NCBI GenBank assembly: GCA_005885565.1
Contig: VAXK01000221.1
Span: 1-15,925 of the forward strand
Reading direction: 5' to 3'
Length of the DNA stretch: 15,925 bases
From: Actinomycetota bacterium
Lineage (GTDB): Bacteria > Actinomycetota > Thermoleophilia > Gaiellales > Gaiellaceae
Below the pieces are notes generated by a model, which saw nothing but the letters and a program-made list of their open reading frames with translations, searched no databases and was not told the DNA's origin. Positions 1 through 6,147 of the stretch are shown in pieces (positions within the stretch are counted from its first letter, which is position 1; each line of letters starts with the position of its first letter). The position numbers and the translations under genes are program-made.

Positions 1-1
1 C

Positions 2-610
2 AAGTGGTACGCGGCCGTCGCGGCCATGCTCGGCTACGACCCGTCTCGCGTCGAGGTGCTCCTGTACCAGCTCGTCCACCTGACGCGCGGCGGTGCGCAG
101 ACGAAGATGTCGAAGCGCCGCGGCGAGGTCGTCTTCCTCGACGAGTTCATGGACGAGATCGGCGTCGACGCCGCCCGCTGGTACCTCGTCTCACGCGGCC
201 CCGACCAGACGATCGACATCGACGTCGACCTCGCCGCCGAGAAGAGCCAGAAGAACCCCGTGTACTACGTGCAGTACGCGCACGCGCGGATCGCGGGGAT
301 CCTGCGGAACGCGGCCGGCGCGGAGGCGGCGGCGCGCCCGATCGGCCCGCTGGCGCGCGAGGAGCGCGACCTCGTGAAGCGGCTCGCCGAGCTCCCAGGG
401 GTCGTCGCCGAGGCGACGGAGCGGCGCGGCCCGCACGCGCTGCCGACCTACGCGATCCGCGTGGCCGACGATTTCCATCGCTTCTACCACGAGCATCGCG
501 TGCTCGGCAGCGACACGGAGGCGTTCCGCCTCGGCCTGTGCCGGGCGACGCAGACGGTGATCGCGAGCTCGCTCGACCTCGTCGGAGTGGAAGCGCCCGA
601 GCGCATGTAG
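2..610 (+). CDS. argS: Arginyl-tRNA synthetase, C-terminal part (5' end outside window)
   Basis: The frame is open from the left edge (reading KWYAAVAAML) and ends at TAG 608-610. It carries the class I aminoacyl-tRNA synthetase signature KMSKR (codons near 104-118), followed by a region typical of ArgRS (VVFLDEFMDEIGVDAARW). The C-terminal DALR-type anticodon-binding helical domain ends in VGVEAPERM, close to the usual ArgRS C-terminus. The enzyme charges tRNA-Arg with arginine in the cytoplasm. Only about 202 residues of an expected 550-600 are present, so the HIGH motif and catalytic N-terminus are outside. Nothing suggests it is damaged. It stands 223 bases upstream of glpX, which has its own promoter-like hexamer, so the two are probably separate transcripts. 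Confidence 0.95.
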   Translation, partial: KWYAAVAAMLGYDPSRVEVLLYQLVHLTRGGAQTKMSKRRGEVVFLDEFMDEIGVDAARWYLVSRGPDQTIDIDVDLAAEKSQKNPVYYVQYAHARIAGILRNAAGAEAAARPIGPLAREERDLVKRLAELPGVVAEATERRGPHALPTYAIRVADDFHRFYHEHRVLGSDTEAFRLGLCRATQTVIASSLDLVGVEAPERM

Positions 611-654
611 GCCGCCGCGGCATCCTTCCGACCCTCGACCGTCCGAGCCACGTC

Positions 655-767
655 CCGGTGGCAGCCACAGTCGCGAGACTGACACCGAAGACACACGGAA
701 GTCGTACGAAGGGCTTCCGGCCGCCGGTCGGCGCCTGTCCGCTTCGGACCGGTCCGGTGGCAGCCAC
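655..767. repeat. Two copies of a 14-base palindromic intergenic repeat
   Basis: CCGGTGGCAGCCAC occurs at 655-668 and again at 754-767, 99 bases apart, in the argS-glpX spacer. The core is an inverted repeat, GTGGC-A-GCCAC, extended in the second copy to GGTGGC-A-GCCACC. Both are followed by a similar tail (AGTCGCGAGA versus CGTGACGAGA). Small hairpins also occur nearby, for example GTCCG-CTT-CGGAC. The spacer has no plausible gene. The copies may be a dispersed intergenic element or a protein-binding site. Confidence 0.6.
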
Positions 768-821
768 CGTGACGAGAGAGCGACGGAAAGCCGCGCGGAG
801 GCGCTTCGATCCGGGCCGCAG

Positions 822-827
822 TAGGAT
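822..827 (+). promoter_or_regulatory. -10 element of glpX (TAGGAT), leaderless geometry
   Basis: TAGGAT fits the actinobacterial TAnnnT -10 consensus. It ends six bases before the GTG start at 834, so transcription would begin at or next to the start codon. No Shine-Dalgarno is present. A convincing -35 box was not seen. Confidence 0.55.
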
Positions 828-833
828 GGCCGC

Positions 834-1856
834 GTGAGCCAGGTCACCCGCGCGGCCGGGGAGAGCCCGTCGGCTGCTGCGCCCGACCGCAACCTCGCGC
901 TCGAGCTCGTCCGCGTCACCGAGGCGGCGGCGATGGCGGCGGCGCGCTGGATCGGCCGCGGCGACAAGGAGTCGGCCGACCAGGCGGCCGTCGACGCGAT
1001 GCGCTTCATGCTGGACACCGTCTCGATGGACGGCGTCGTCGTGATCGGCGAGGGCGAGAAGGACAAGGCTCCGATGCTCTTCAACGGCGAGCGCGTCGGC
1101 AGCGGCACCGGCCCCGAGGTCGACGTCGCCGTCGACCCGCTCGAGGGCACGCGTCTGACGGCGCTCGGGCAGCCGAACGCGATCGCCGTCATCGCGCTCG
1201 CCGAGCGCGGGACGATGTTCTTCCCGGGCGCGGCGCTCTACATGGACAAGATCGCCTGCGGCCCGGAGGCGGCGGACGCGATCGACATCGACGCATCGCC
1301 GACGGAGAACGTCACGCTAGTCGCCGAGGCCAAAGGCGTCAGCCCGCGCGAGATCTCCATCGTCGTCCTCGAGCGCGACCGCCACGAGGATCTGATCGCG
1401 GAGCTCCGCGCGGCAGGCGCGAAGGTGCTGCTGATTCGAGACGGCGACGTCGCGCCGGCGATCGCGGCGGCGCAGAGCGGGACCGGCGTCGACCTGCTCA
1501 TGGGGATCGGCGGCACGCCCGAGGGAGTGATCGCGGCCGCGGCGATCAAGTGCTCTGGCGGTGCGCTCCAGGGGAAGCTCTGGCCGCGGAACGACGAGGA
1601 GCGGCAGGCGCTCGTCGACGGCGGCTACGACATCGACCGCGTCCTGACGACCGACGACCTGGTGGCCGGCGAGGACGTGTTCGTCGCGGCCACGGGCGTG
1701 ACGACGGGCGCGCTCCTACGCGGCGTCCAGTACACGAGGGGCGGCGCGGCGACCGATTCGATCGTCATGCGTTCGCGCTCCGGCACGGTCCGCCGCATCG
1801 AAGCACGCCACGCACTCGAGAAGCTGTCGCAGATCTCGGGCCTCGAGTACCGCTGA
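834..1856 (+). CDS. glpX: Class II fructose-1,6-bisphosphatase
   Basis: This is a 340-residue protein of the GlpX family and normal family length. It hydrolyses fructose-1,6-bisphosphate to fructose-6-phosphate in gluconeogenesis. Visible motifs are GEGEKDKAPM (residues 72-81), the metal-binding DPLEGT (101-106) and the phosphate-binding GIGGTPEG (224-231). The GTG start at 834 is chosen because the protein begins with a normal N-terminus there and a TAGGAT -10 hexamer lies six bases upstream, suggesting a leaderless transcript. The class I aldolase, which makes or cleaves the same substrate, is encoded about 440 bases downstream on the other strand. Bifunctional FBPase/SBPase activity occurs in some relatives and cannot be judged here. 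Confidence 0.95.
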   Translation: MSQVTRAAGESPSAAAPDRNLALELVRVTEAAAMAAARWIGRGDKESADQAAVDAMRFMLDTVSMDGVVVIGEGEKDKAPMLFNGERVGSGTGPEVDVAVDPLEGTRLTALGQPNAIAVIALAERGTMFFPGAALYMDKIACGPEAADAIDIDASPTENVTLVAEAKGVSPREISIVVLERDRHEDLIAELRAAGAKVLLIRDGDVAPAIAAAQSGTGVDLLMGIGGTPEGVIAAAAIKCSGGALQGKLWPRNDEERQALVDGGYDIDRVLTTDDLVAGEDVFVAATGVTTGALLRGVQYTRGGAATDSIVMRSRSGTVRRIEARHALEKLSQISGLEYR

Positions 1857-1885
1857 CGGCGTAACAGAAGCCGCACTCACGCGAC

Positions 1886-1891
1886 TAGGGT
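1886..1891 (+). promoter_or_regulatory. -10-like hexamer TAGGGT before the Lipoprotein_15-type gene
   Basis: TAGGGT matches TAnnnT and ends three bases before the ATG at 1895. There is no ribosome-binding site between it and the start. The spacing is shorter than expected for a start at +1, so the actual start of transcription may fall a few bases inside the annotated gene. Confidence 0.4.
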
Positions 1892-1894
1892 CGT

Positions 1895-2305
1895 ATGCGA
1901 CTCCTCGTCTTCCTCTCCGCCGCTGTCGCCGCGCTCGTCCTCGCGACGGCCCCGACGGCGGCCGCGCCGGCGCCCGTGACGAAGCTCTCCACGAAGCAGT
2001 TCGGGAACGTGCTCGCGCGGCGCGACAAGCTGCCGCTCTACTACTGGACGGTCGAGAAGCGGGCCGGCGGGAAGATCCGCTGCACCGGCTCCTGCGCCAA
2101 GGCGTGGCCGCCGCTCGTCGTCCCCAAGGGCGCTCGCGTCCCCGCCCGCCTCGCCGGCATCCGCGGCCGCTTCGGCGTCGTCCGCCGACCGGACGGCCGC
2201 CGCCAGCTGACCTTCCGCGGCCTCGCACTCTACGCGTACGTACACGACAGGCCGGGCGTCGTGCTCTGCGACAACGTGAACGGCTGGTTCGTCGTCAGGC
2301 TGTGA
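1895..2305 (+). CDS. Small secreted protein with Lipoprotein_15 (COG4315) repeats
   Basis: This 136-residue protein has a clear signal peptide (residues 1-23, MRLLVFL followed by a hydrophobic core and an AAAPAP end). Two degenerate copies of the Lipoprotein_15 repeat follow. The first reads LYYWTVEKRAGGKIRC then GSCAKAWPPL (residues 48-74). The second reads LALYAYVHDRPG then VNGWFVV (110-134). Cys63, Cys67 and Cys125 are available for disulfides or metal. The family is extracytoplasmic and its function is not established. No lipobox cysteine follows the signal, so this copy is probably secreted and not lipid-anchored. Its stop codon overlaps the 3' end of the aldolase gene on the other strand by 11 bases. 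Confidence 0.85.
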   Translation: MRLLVFLSAAVAALVLATAPTAAAPAPVTKLSTKQFGNVLARRDKLPLYYWTVEKRAGGKIRCTGSCAKAWPPLVVPKGARVPARLAGIRGRFGVVRRPDGRRQLTFRGLALYAYVHDRPGVVLCDNVNGWFVVRL

Positions 2306-3323
2306 CGGGCTCCCGCTCCATCTCCGGCGCGTACGAGCCCGCGCGTGCGGCGCTGTTGAACTTCGCCCGCCGGTAGAACGCCTTCTGCGCGGCCTCGACG
2401 TTCGCGGGGTCGCCGCCCCACGCCTTGAGCGCCGGCGCCTGGAGCGCGCGCCCGTACGAGAACGAGAGCTCCCACGGGTGTGGGCCGCGCGCGTTCAGGG
2501 CGTTCAGGTTCGCCGTCGCGTCCTCGTCGGACTGGCCGCCCGAGAGGAAGACGATCCCCGGGACCGCCGCCGGGACGTGGCGCCGGAAGCAGCGCAGCGT
2601 CTGCTCTGCAACCTCGTCGTGCGAGGCCTGCTGCGGGGCCGAGTAGCCCGAGAGCACCATGTTCGGCTTGAGGAGGATGCCTTCGAAGTGGACGCGCTGG
2701 TCGCGGAGCTCCGTGAAGACCGCGTGCAGCACCCGCGAGGTCGCCTCGAAGCTGCGCTCGATCGAGTGGTCGCCGTCCATCAGCACCTCGGGCTCGACGA
2801 TCGGGACGAGCCCCGCCTCCTGCGACAGCGCCGCGTAGCGCGCGAGGGCGTGCGCGTTCGTCCAGACGCAGTACTCGCTCGGGATGCCGTCGCCGATCGA
2901 GTACGTCGCGCGCCACTTCGCGAACCGTGCGCCGAGCCCGCGGTACTCCTCGAACCGCGCGCGCAACCCGTCCAGCCCTTCGGTGATCGTCTCGCCCGGC
3001 GCGTTCGCGAGCGGCTTGGCGCCCTTGTCGACCTTGATCCCGGGGATGATCCCGCGCCGCTCGAGCAGATGTGGGAACGGCGTCCCGTCGCTCGAGCTCT
3101 GGCGGATCGTCTCGTCGAAGAGGATGACGCCGCTGATGAACTCCTCGACGCCCTCGGTGGTGAAGAGCAGGTCGCGGTAGGCGCGCCGGTTCTCCTCCGT
3201 CGACTCGACTCCGATTGAGTCGAAGCGTTTCTTGATCGTCCCGTCGCTCTCGTCCGCGGCGAGGATTCCCTTGTTGTCGGCGACCAGCGCGCGGGCGGTC
3301 GACTCGAGGTCCTGTGCAGCCAT
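2295..3323 (-). CDS. Class I fructose-bisphosphate aldolase
   Basis: This 342-residue protein is class I (Schiff-base) FBP aldolase along its whole length. Key parts are AADESDGTIKKRF (residues 22-34, containing the active-site Asp), GIKVDKG with a phosphate/substrate Lys at 97, VPIVEPEV with catalytic Glu (173-180), and FEGILLKPNM with the Schiff-base Lys219. FLSGGQSDEDA and FSYGRALQ bind phosphate. It catalyses the reversible aldol cleavage of fructose-1,6-bisphosphate, and with GlpX it forms the FBP node. The ATG at 3323 is supported by GGAGG about eight bases upstream. The frame stays open far upstream, but that extension is not aldolase. A TAATAAT hexamer about 35 bases upstream can serve as its promoter. 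Confidence 0.96.
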   Translation of the reverse strand: MAAQDLESTARALVADNKGILAADESDGTIKKRFDSIGVESTEENRRAYRDLLFTTEGVEEFISGVILFDETIRQSSSDGTPFPHLLERRGIIPGIKVDKGAKPLANAPGETITEGLDGLRARFEEYRGLGARFAKWRATYSIGDGIPSEYCVWTNAHALARYAALSQEAGLVPIVEPEVLMDGDHSIERSFEATSRVLHAVFTELRDQRVHFEGILLKPNMVLSGYSAPQQASHDEVAEQTLRCFRRHVPAAVPGIVFLSGGQSDEDATANLNALNARGPHPWELSFSYGRALQAPALKAWGGDPANVEAAQKAFYRRAKFNSAARAGSYAPEMEREPVTA

Positions 3324-3357
3324 TTCCCACCCCTCCAGAAGCTTGCTTGTGCCTCGA

Positions 3358-3364
3358 ATTATTA
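3358..3364 (-). promoter_or_regulatory. -10-like TAATAAT upstream of the aldolase gene
   Basis: Reading on the minus strand, TAATAAT lies 35 bases before the aldolase ATG and includes the TAA stop codon of the upstream lipoprotein gene. It is the most AT-rich hexamer for several hundred bases. It would give a leader of roughly 27 bases with a good GGAGG Shine-Dalgarno. No clear -35 box was found. Confidence 0.45.
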
Positions 3365-3889
3365 GCCGTCGTCCTCTTCCGCCGCGCCGTCCACGCCGGA
3401 GAGGAGCAGACGAAGGCGCCGGAGCTCCTCCGCCGAGGCCGGCACGATCGTTCCCGAGCTGATCGCCCACGCGGGGTGGATCTCGCGCCAGCCGTGGGCC
3501 GTGTCGTCGACGAGCGGCCCGACCGCGCTCACGCGCGAGCCGACCCGTGGGATCGGGACGCGGACGCGGTCGAGCGGGACGATCTCGAGGAGGAGGTTGC
3601 CCGCGAGCCGTGCGTTCCCACGCGAGAGGAGCCCGTCCTGCCCGGGATCGAGCCGCAGCTCGACGTGGACGTCGCCGTCGTAGGCCTCGAAGCGCACGAC
3701 CTCGACGGTGCCGACCGCGATCCGGCAGCGGCTCTTCACGACAAGCCGCGAGGGATGGTAGACGCCCGCGAGCGGATCGCCGGAGCGGCAGTACGGCGAC
3801 GGCGGAGGGCCCGCGCGGTGGATCCCGATTCGGCAGCCGGCGAGCGCGGCGACGAGGATCATCCCGGTGACGAGCGCGCGCGTCCGCAC
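3362..3889 (-). CDS. Putative lipoprotein with OB-fold-like C-terminal domain
   Basis: The protein has 175 residues if it starts at GTG 3889. It then begins VRTRALVTGMILVAALAGC, an n-region, hydrophobic core and LAGC lipobox with Cys19 as the lipidation site. Starting at an upstream ATG would add about 31 residues that do not look coding and would bury the signal peptide. A CACGAT hexamer seven bases before the GTG also favours this start. The C-terminal half is rich in beta-strand-like stretches (GTVEVVRFEAYDGDVHVELR, LLLEIVPLDRVRVP, GSRVSAVGPLVDD, HGWREIHPAW), resembling OB-fold domains. I do not recognise a named family and assign no function. It lies 38 bases upstream of the aldolase gene on the same strand. 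Confidence 0.7.
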   Translation of the reverse strand: MRTRALVTGMILVAALAGCRIGIHRAGPPPSPYCRSGDPLAGVYHPSRLVVKSRCRIAVGTVEVVRFEAYDGDVHVELRLDPGQDGLLSRGNARLAGNLLLEIVPLDRVRVPIPRVGSRVSAVGPLVDDTAHGWREIHPAWAISSGTIVPASAEELRRLRLLLSGVDGAAEEDDG

Positions 3890-4214
3890 GCCGTCGATCG
3901 TGCCGGGCCACCCGCGCGGGCGGGGCGGAGTGCACGAAAAGGTCGCAGTTTGGTTGCACTTTCGACACAGGCCCCTTCTCATCCGCGGCCCGCGTCATAG
4001 ACTCGTCCGCGGCCAAGGTTCGCCTTTGCGGGCAGCACGGCGAGCCGGTTTTCCACAGTTTCCACAGGCAGGTGTGGAACCGCTTTCGGCTGGACCGCTT
4101 GGCCTTGACCTTGGTTTGTGCCCCTTTGCGGGGATAGGGCGACCCTCGAAAACGCCGATCTTCGTGACGGCTGTGACTATTGGGACGTACTCCGATCCAC
4201 CTGTGCCGCTCCGC
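3890..4214. other. 325-base divergent spacer with short repeats and DnaA-box-like motifs
   Basis: No convincing gene lies between the lipoprotein (minus) and the MshEN protein (plus). The spacer contains two copies of TCCGCGGCC (3982-3990, 4006-4014), two copies of CCTTTGCGGG exactly 100 bases apart (4023-4032, 4123-4132), and between the latter a cluster of TTCCACA motifs (see separate entry). The base composition here is less GC-biased than in the flanking genes. A run through the spacer stays open into the MshEN frame, but that upstream translation has no family-like sequence. Confidence 0.5.
4049..4081. promoter_or_regulatory. Cluster of three DnaA-box-like motifs
   Basis: TTTTCCACA (4049-4057) and GTTTCCACA (4058-4066) stand in direct repeat and are followed by the inverted TGTGGAACC (4073-4081). 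Each resembles the DnaA box TTATCCACA with one or two differences. The surrounding genes are not the usual oriC neighbours (dnaA, dnaN, parAB). It may be a DnaA titration or regulatory site, or an operator for another protein. Confidence 0.4.
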
Positions 4215-4649
4215 ATGCGGCCGCTCCTCGGCACGATCCTCGCCGAGCGAGGGCTGATCGATCCCGAACGGCTGGCCGAGGCGCTCGCCGAGGCGCAGGC
4301 GACGAATCAGCGGGTCGGCGAGGTCCTCCTGCGGCGGGGCTGGATCTACGAGCAGGAGCTCGCTCGCGCGCTCGCGCACCAGTACGAGCTCGAGTACGTC
4401 GACCTCGAGACGGCGTGCCTGAACCCGCGCGACGCTGCGCTCCTCGACCCGGAGGTCGGCCGGCGTTGCCGCGCCGTCCCGATCTGCGTCGCCGGCGACG
4501 AGCTCGTCGTCGCGATCGCCGACCCCGCGCCGGACCTCGTCGACGAGGTGCGCGCGCGCCTTCCGTACCCGCTGCGACTCGTCGTCGCCGAGCCGACGCT
4601 CGTCCAGCACGTCTGGGACGAGCTCCTCGCCGGTCGCGGTGGCTACTAA
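4215..4649 (+). CDS. Stand-alone MshEN (GspE N-terminal) domain protein
   Basis: The 144-residue protein consists of a single MshEN/T2SSE_N domain. It shows the two tandem motifs of that domain, LLGTILAERGLIDPERLAEAL (residues 4-24) and RVGEVLLRRGWIYEQELARAL (about 34-54) followed by AHQYELEYVDLE. The second half is the usual compact alpha/beta part (RRCRAVPICVAGDELVVAIADP, YPLRLVVAEPTLVQHVWDEL). In MshE-type ATPases this domain binds cyclic di-GMP and sits in front of a secretion or pilus ATPase. Here no Walker motif follows and the gene ends, so it is not an ATPase. It may be a free c-di-GMP sensor or adaptor. ATG 4215 gives the family N-terminus. GTG 4203 is an alternative. No Shine-Dalgarno is visible. 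Confidence 0.85.
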   Translation: MRPLLGTILAERGLIDPERLAEALAEAQATNQRVGEVLLRRGWIYEQELARALAHQYELEYVDLETACLNPRDAALLDPEVGRRCRAVPICVAGDELVVAIADPAPDLVDEVRARLPYPLRLVVAEPTLVQHVWDELLAGRGGY

Positions 4650-4657
4650 GGGGCGAG

Positions 4658-4686
4658 GGGAGCCCGCGGCCGCAAGCGCGGGCCCC
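4658..4686 (+). terminator. Hairpin after the MshEN gene
   Basis: GGG-A-GCCCGCG (4658-4668) pairs with CGCGGGC-CCC (4677-4686) around an eight-base loop, a ten-pair stem with one bulged A starting nine bases after the TAA stop. There is no T-tract, so it is a terminator-like or mRNA 3'-end stabilising structure and not a classic intrinsic terminator. Confidence 0.5.
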
Positions 4687-4786
4687 ATGAGAGAAGACCC
4701 GCGTGGGCCGCGAAACCCTGCACGGCAGGAACCGAGCGGCGCCGAACGAACCTCCAGACGGGTGATGAACCGTCCGTCGCACTCCC

Positions 4787-4792
4787 TACGAT
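4787..4792 (+). promoter_or_regulatory. -10 element TACGAT before the Thr-rich protein gene
   Basis: TACGAT fits TAnnnT and ends nine bases before GTG 4802 (three before TTG 4796). This spacing favours GTG 4802 on a leaderless transcript that would also carry the L,D-transpeptidase. Confidence 0.45.
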
Positions 4793-4801
4793 CCTTTGAA
4801 G

Positions 4802-5359
4802 GTGGATAAGACGACCAGGCTGATCAGACGAGTAGGCGCCGGCTGGGCTCGGCGCCTCGCCGCGGGAGGGCTTGTCGCGCTCGCGATGGTCGCGCTGGCC
4901 ACGATCGGCTACGCGAGCGGCCGCGGCCTGCTCGGCTACACGTACGGCTACCAATACTGCTCGACCCCCGGGCAGTACCAGTACTGCTCGACGTCGACCA
5001 CTACGACGACTACGACGACGACCACGACCACCACGGCGTCGACCACGACCTCCACGACGACGCACTCCACGACCCACTCCACCTCGTCCTCCTCCTCGAC
5101 GGCGACGACGACCACGTCGACCCCGACGACGACGTCGACCGGCTCCACGTCGTCGTCCTCCACGTCGACCGGAACGACCACGACGACGCCGTCGAGCTCG
5201 TCGACGACCACCCACTCGACGAGCACGCGCCACACGACCACGACGCACACGACGACGACCGGCCACAAGAAAAAGAAGAAGCACAAGAAGAAGACCGGAA
5301 CCGGCGTCCACGGCGCGGGCCTGCGCGTCACGCACGGCCGGCCGAACCTGACCGGCTGA
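4802..5359 (+). CDS. Thr/Ser-rich membrane-anchored or secreted protein of low complexity
   Basis: About 185 residues. A basic N-terminus (KTTRLIRR) is followed by a hydrophobic segment (residues 19-36, signal anchor or signal peptide). Next comes a short Tyr-rich part with two QYCST units, each carrying a Cys (within GYQYCSTPGQYQYCST). About 95 residues of almost pure Thr/Ser follow, then a Lys-rich stretch (KKKKKHKKK) and a short tail. The layout suggests an extracellular, stalk-like or mucin-like, possibly O-glycosylated protein with a basic patch that could bind anionic wall polymers. I do not recognise a family. The start is uncertain (GTG 4802 or TTG 4796). It ends one base before the L,D-transpeptidase start, so the two are almost certainly translated together and may share a cell-wall task. 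Confidence 0.75.
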   Translation: MDKTTRLIRRVGAGWARRLAAGGLVALAMVALATIGYASGRGLLGYTYGYQYCSTPGQYQYCSTSTTTTTTTTTTTTTASTTTSTTTHSTTHSTSSSSSTATTTTSTPTTTSTGSTSSSSTSTGTTTTTPSSSSTTTHSTSTRHTTTTHTTTTGHKKKKKHKKKTGTGVHGAGLRVTHGRPNLTG

Positions 5360-5360
5360 C

Positions 5361-6074
5361 GTGCGCCGCGCGGTAATCGCGGCCGGCTGCGCTGCTCTGA
5401 TGGCGGCCTCCGTCGGCGCGGAGAGCGCCCGCGCGCACACGCAGCCCGGCGTCGGGCCGAGCGTGCGCCAGGCCGTCTTCGTCGCCTACGCGCGGGTCCC
5501 GCACGTCTCGGTCTACGGCTCGGAAGCCTCGAGCCGCGTCCGGGAGACGCTCACCAGCCCGACCGACGACGGCACGCTGCTCTCCTTCCTGGTGCGCTCG
5601 CTCCACCGGCGCCGCGCGCTCGTCTCCCTGCCGACGCGTCCCAACGGGAGCAGCGGCTGGGTTTCCCGCTCACAGGTGCGGATCTACAGGGACCAGTACC
5701 GCGTGAAGATCGACCTCCGCGGCCACCGGCTCACGGTGTGGCGCGAAGGCTCCGCCGTCGTCCGCGCCCCAATCGGCGTAGGTCGCGCGGTGACCCCGAC
5801 GCCGGCGGGCACGTACTACATCGTCTCGAGAATCCGTCCGCCCGACCCCGGCAGCGTGTACGGCGCGTTCGCGTTCGGCCTCTCGGCGCACTCGAACGTG
5901 TTCACGCGCTTCGGCTTCGGCGGCGACGGCCGCATCGGTCTGCACGGCACGAACGACCCGTCCGGCGTCGGCCACGACGTCAGCCACGGCTGCATCCGGA
6001 TGACGAACCGCACGATCCTGCGCCTCTCACGCATGCTCCCGCTCGGCACGCCGGTCACGATCACGCACACCTGA
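5361..6074 (+). CDS. L,D-transpeptidase, YkuD domain, secreted
   Basis: The 237-residue protein has a signal peptide (residues 1-25, ending ESARAHT), an SH3-like segment (about 48-108: VSVYGSEAS, then WVSRSQVRIY) and a C-terminal YkuD domain (about 112-236). The catalytic signature is complete: IGLHGTNDP with His195, then SHGCIRM with His209 and nucleophile Cys211. Such enzymes form 3-3 cross-links in peptidoglycan or attach proteins to it, outside the membrane. The GTG start at 5361 follows the TGA of the Thr-rich gene after one base, indicating translational coupling. A signal peptide beginning right at this codon supports it. The upstream protein may be a substrate or partner of this enzyme, which is an inference from coupling only. 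Confidence 0.92.
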   Translation: MRRAVIAAGCAALMAASVGAESARAHTQPGVGPSVRQAVFVAYARVPHVSVYGSEASSRVRETLTSPTDDGTLLSFLVRSLHRRRALVSLPTRPNGSSGWVSRSQVRIYRDQYRVKIDLRGHRLTVWREGSAVVRAPIGVGRAVTPTPAGTYYIVSRIRPPDPGSVYGAFAFGLSAHSNVFTRFGFGGDGRIGLHGTNDPSGVGHDVSHGCIRMTNRTILRLSRMLPLGTPVTITHT

Positions 6075-6133
6075 GCCGGCTCTCTGGCGCGAGCCGAGGC
6101 GGCGGGCTGTCCACAGCGGCCGGTGATCGCGGC

Positions 6134-6139
6134 TACCTT
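6134..6139 (+). promoter_or_regulatory. -10-like TACCTT before the sigma factor gene
   Basis: TACCTT ends eight bases before ATG 6148, again leaving no room for a Shine-Dalgarno. Just upstream lies the inverted repeat GCTGT-CC-ACAGC (6106-6117), located where an operator could influence this promoter. The inner TGTCCACA resembles the TTCCACA motifs at 4049-4081. Confidence 0.4.
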
Positions 6140-6147
6140 GTCGCTCA

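Noticed and set aside
3324..4688. Long minus-strand open frame continuing upstream of the aldolase
   Set aside because: The aldolase begins at ATG 3323 with a good Shine-Dalgarno. The upstream translation is antisense to the MshEN gene, out of frame with the lipoprotein, and shows no family-like sequence.
4650..4795. SRP RNA, ydaO or c-di-GMP riboswitch in the spacer
   Set aside because: The diagnostic conserved sequences of these RNAs could not be found. Only simple hairpins and GAAC words are visible.
5000..5260. ACG/ACC repeats considered as a CRISPR or tandem-repeat array
   Set aside because: There are no unique spacers of constant length. The pattern is a triplet tract encoding Thr/Ser within an open reading frame.
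4948..5331. Minus-strand Val-rich open frame opposite the Thr-rich gene
   Set aside because: It is the complement of the ACG/ACC triplet tract. The plus-strand product has a membrane anchor and is coupled to the L,D-transpeptidase.
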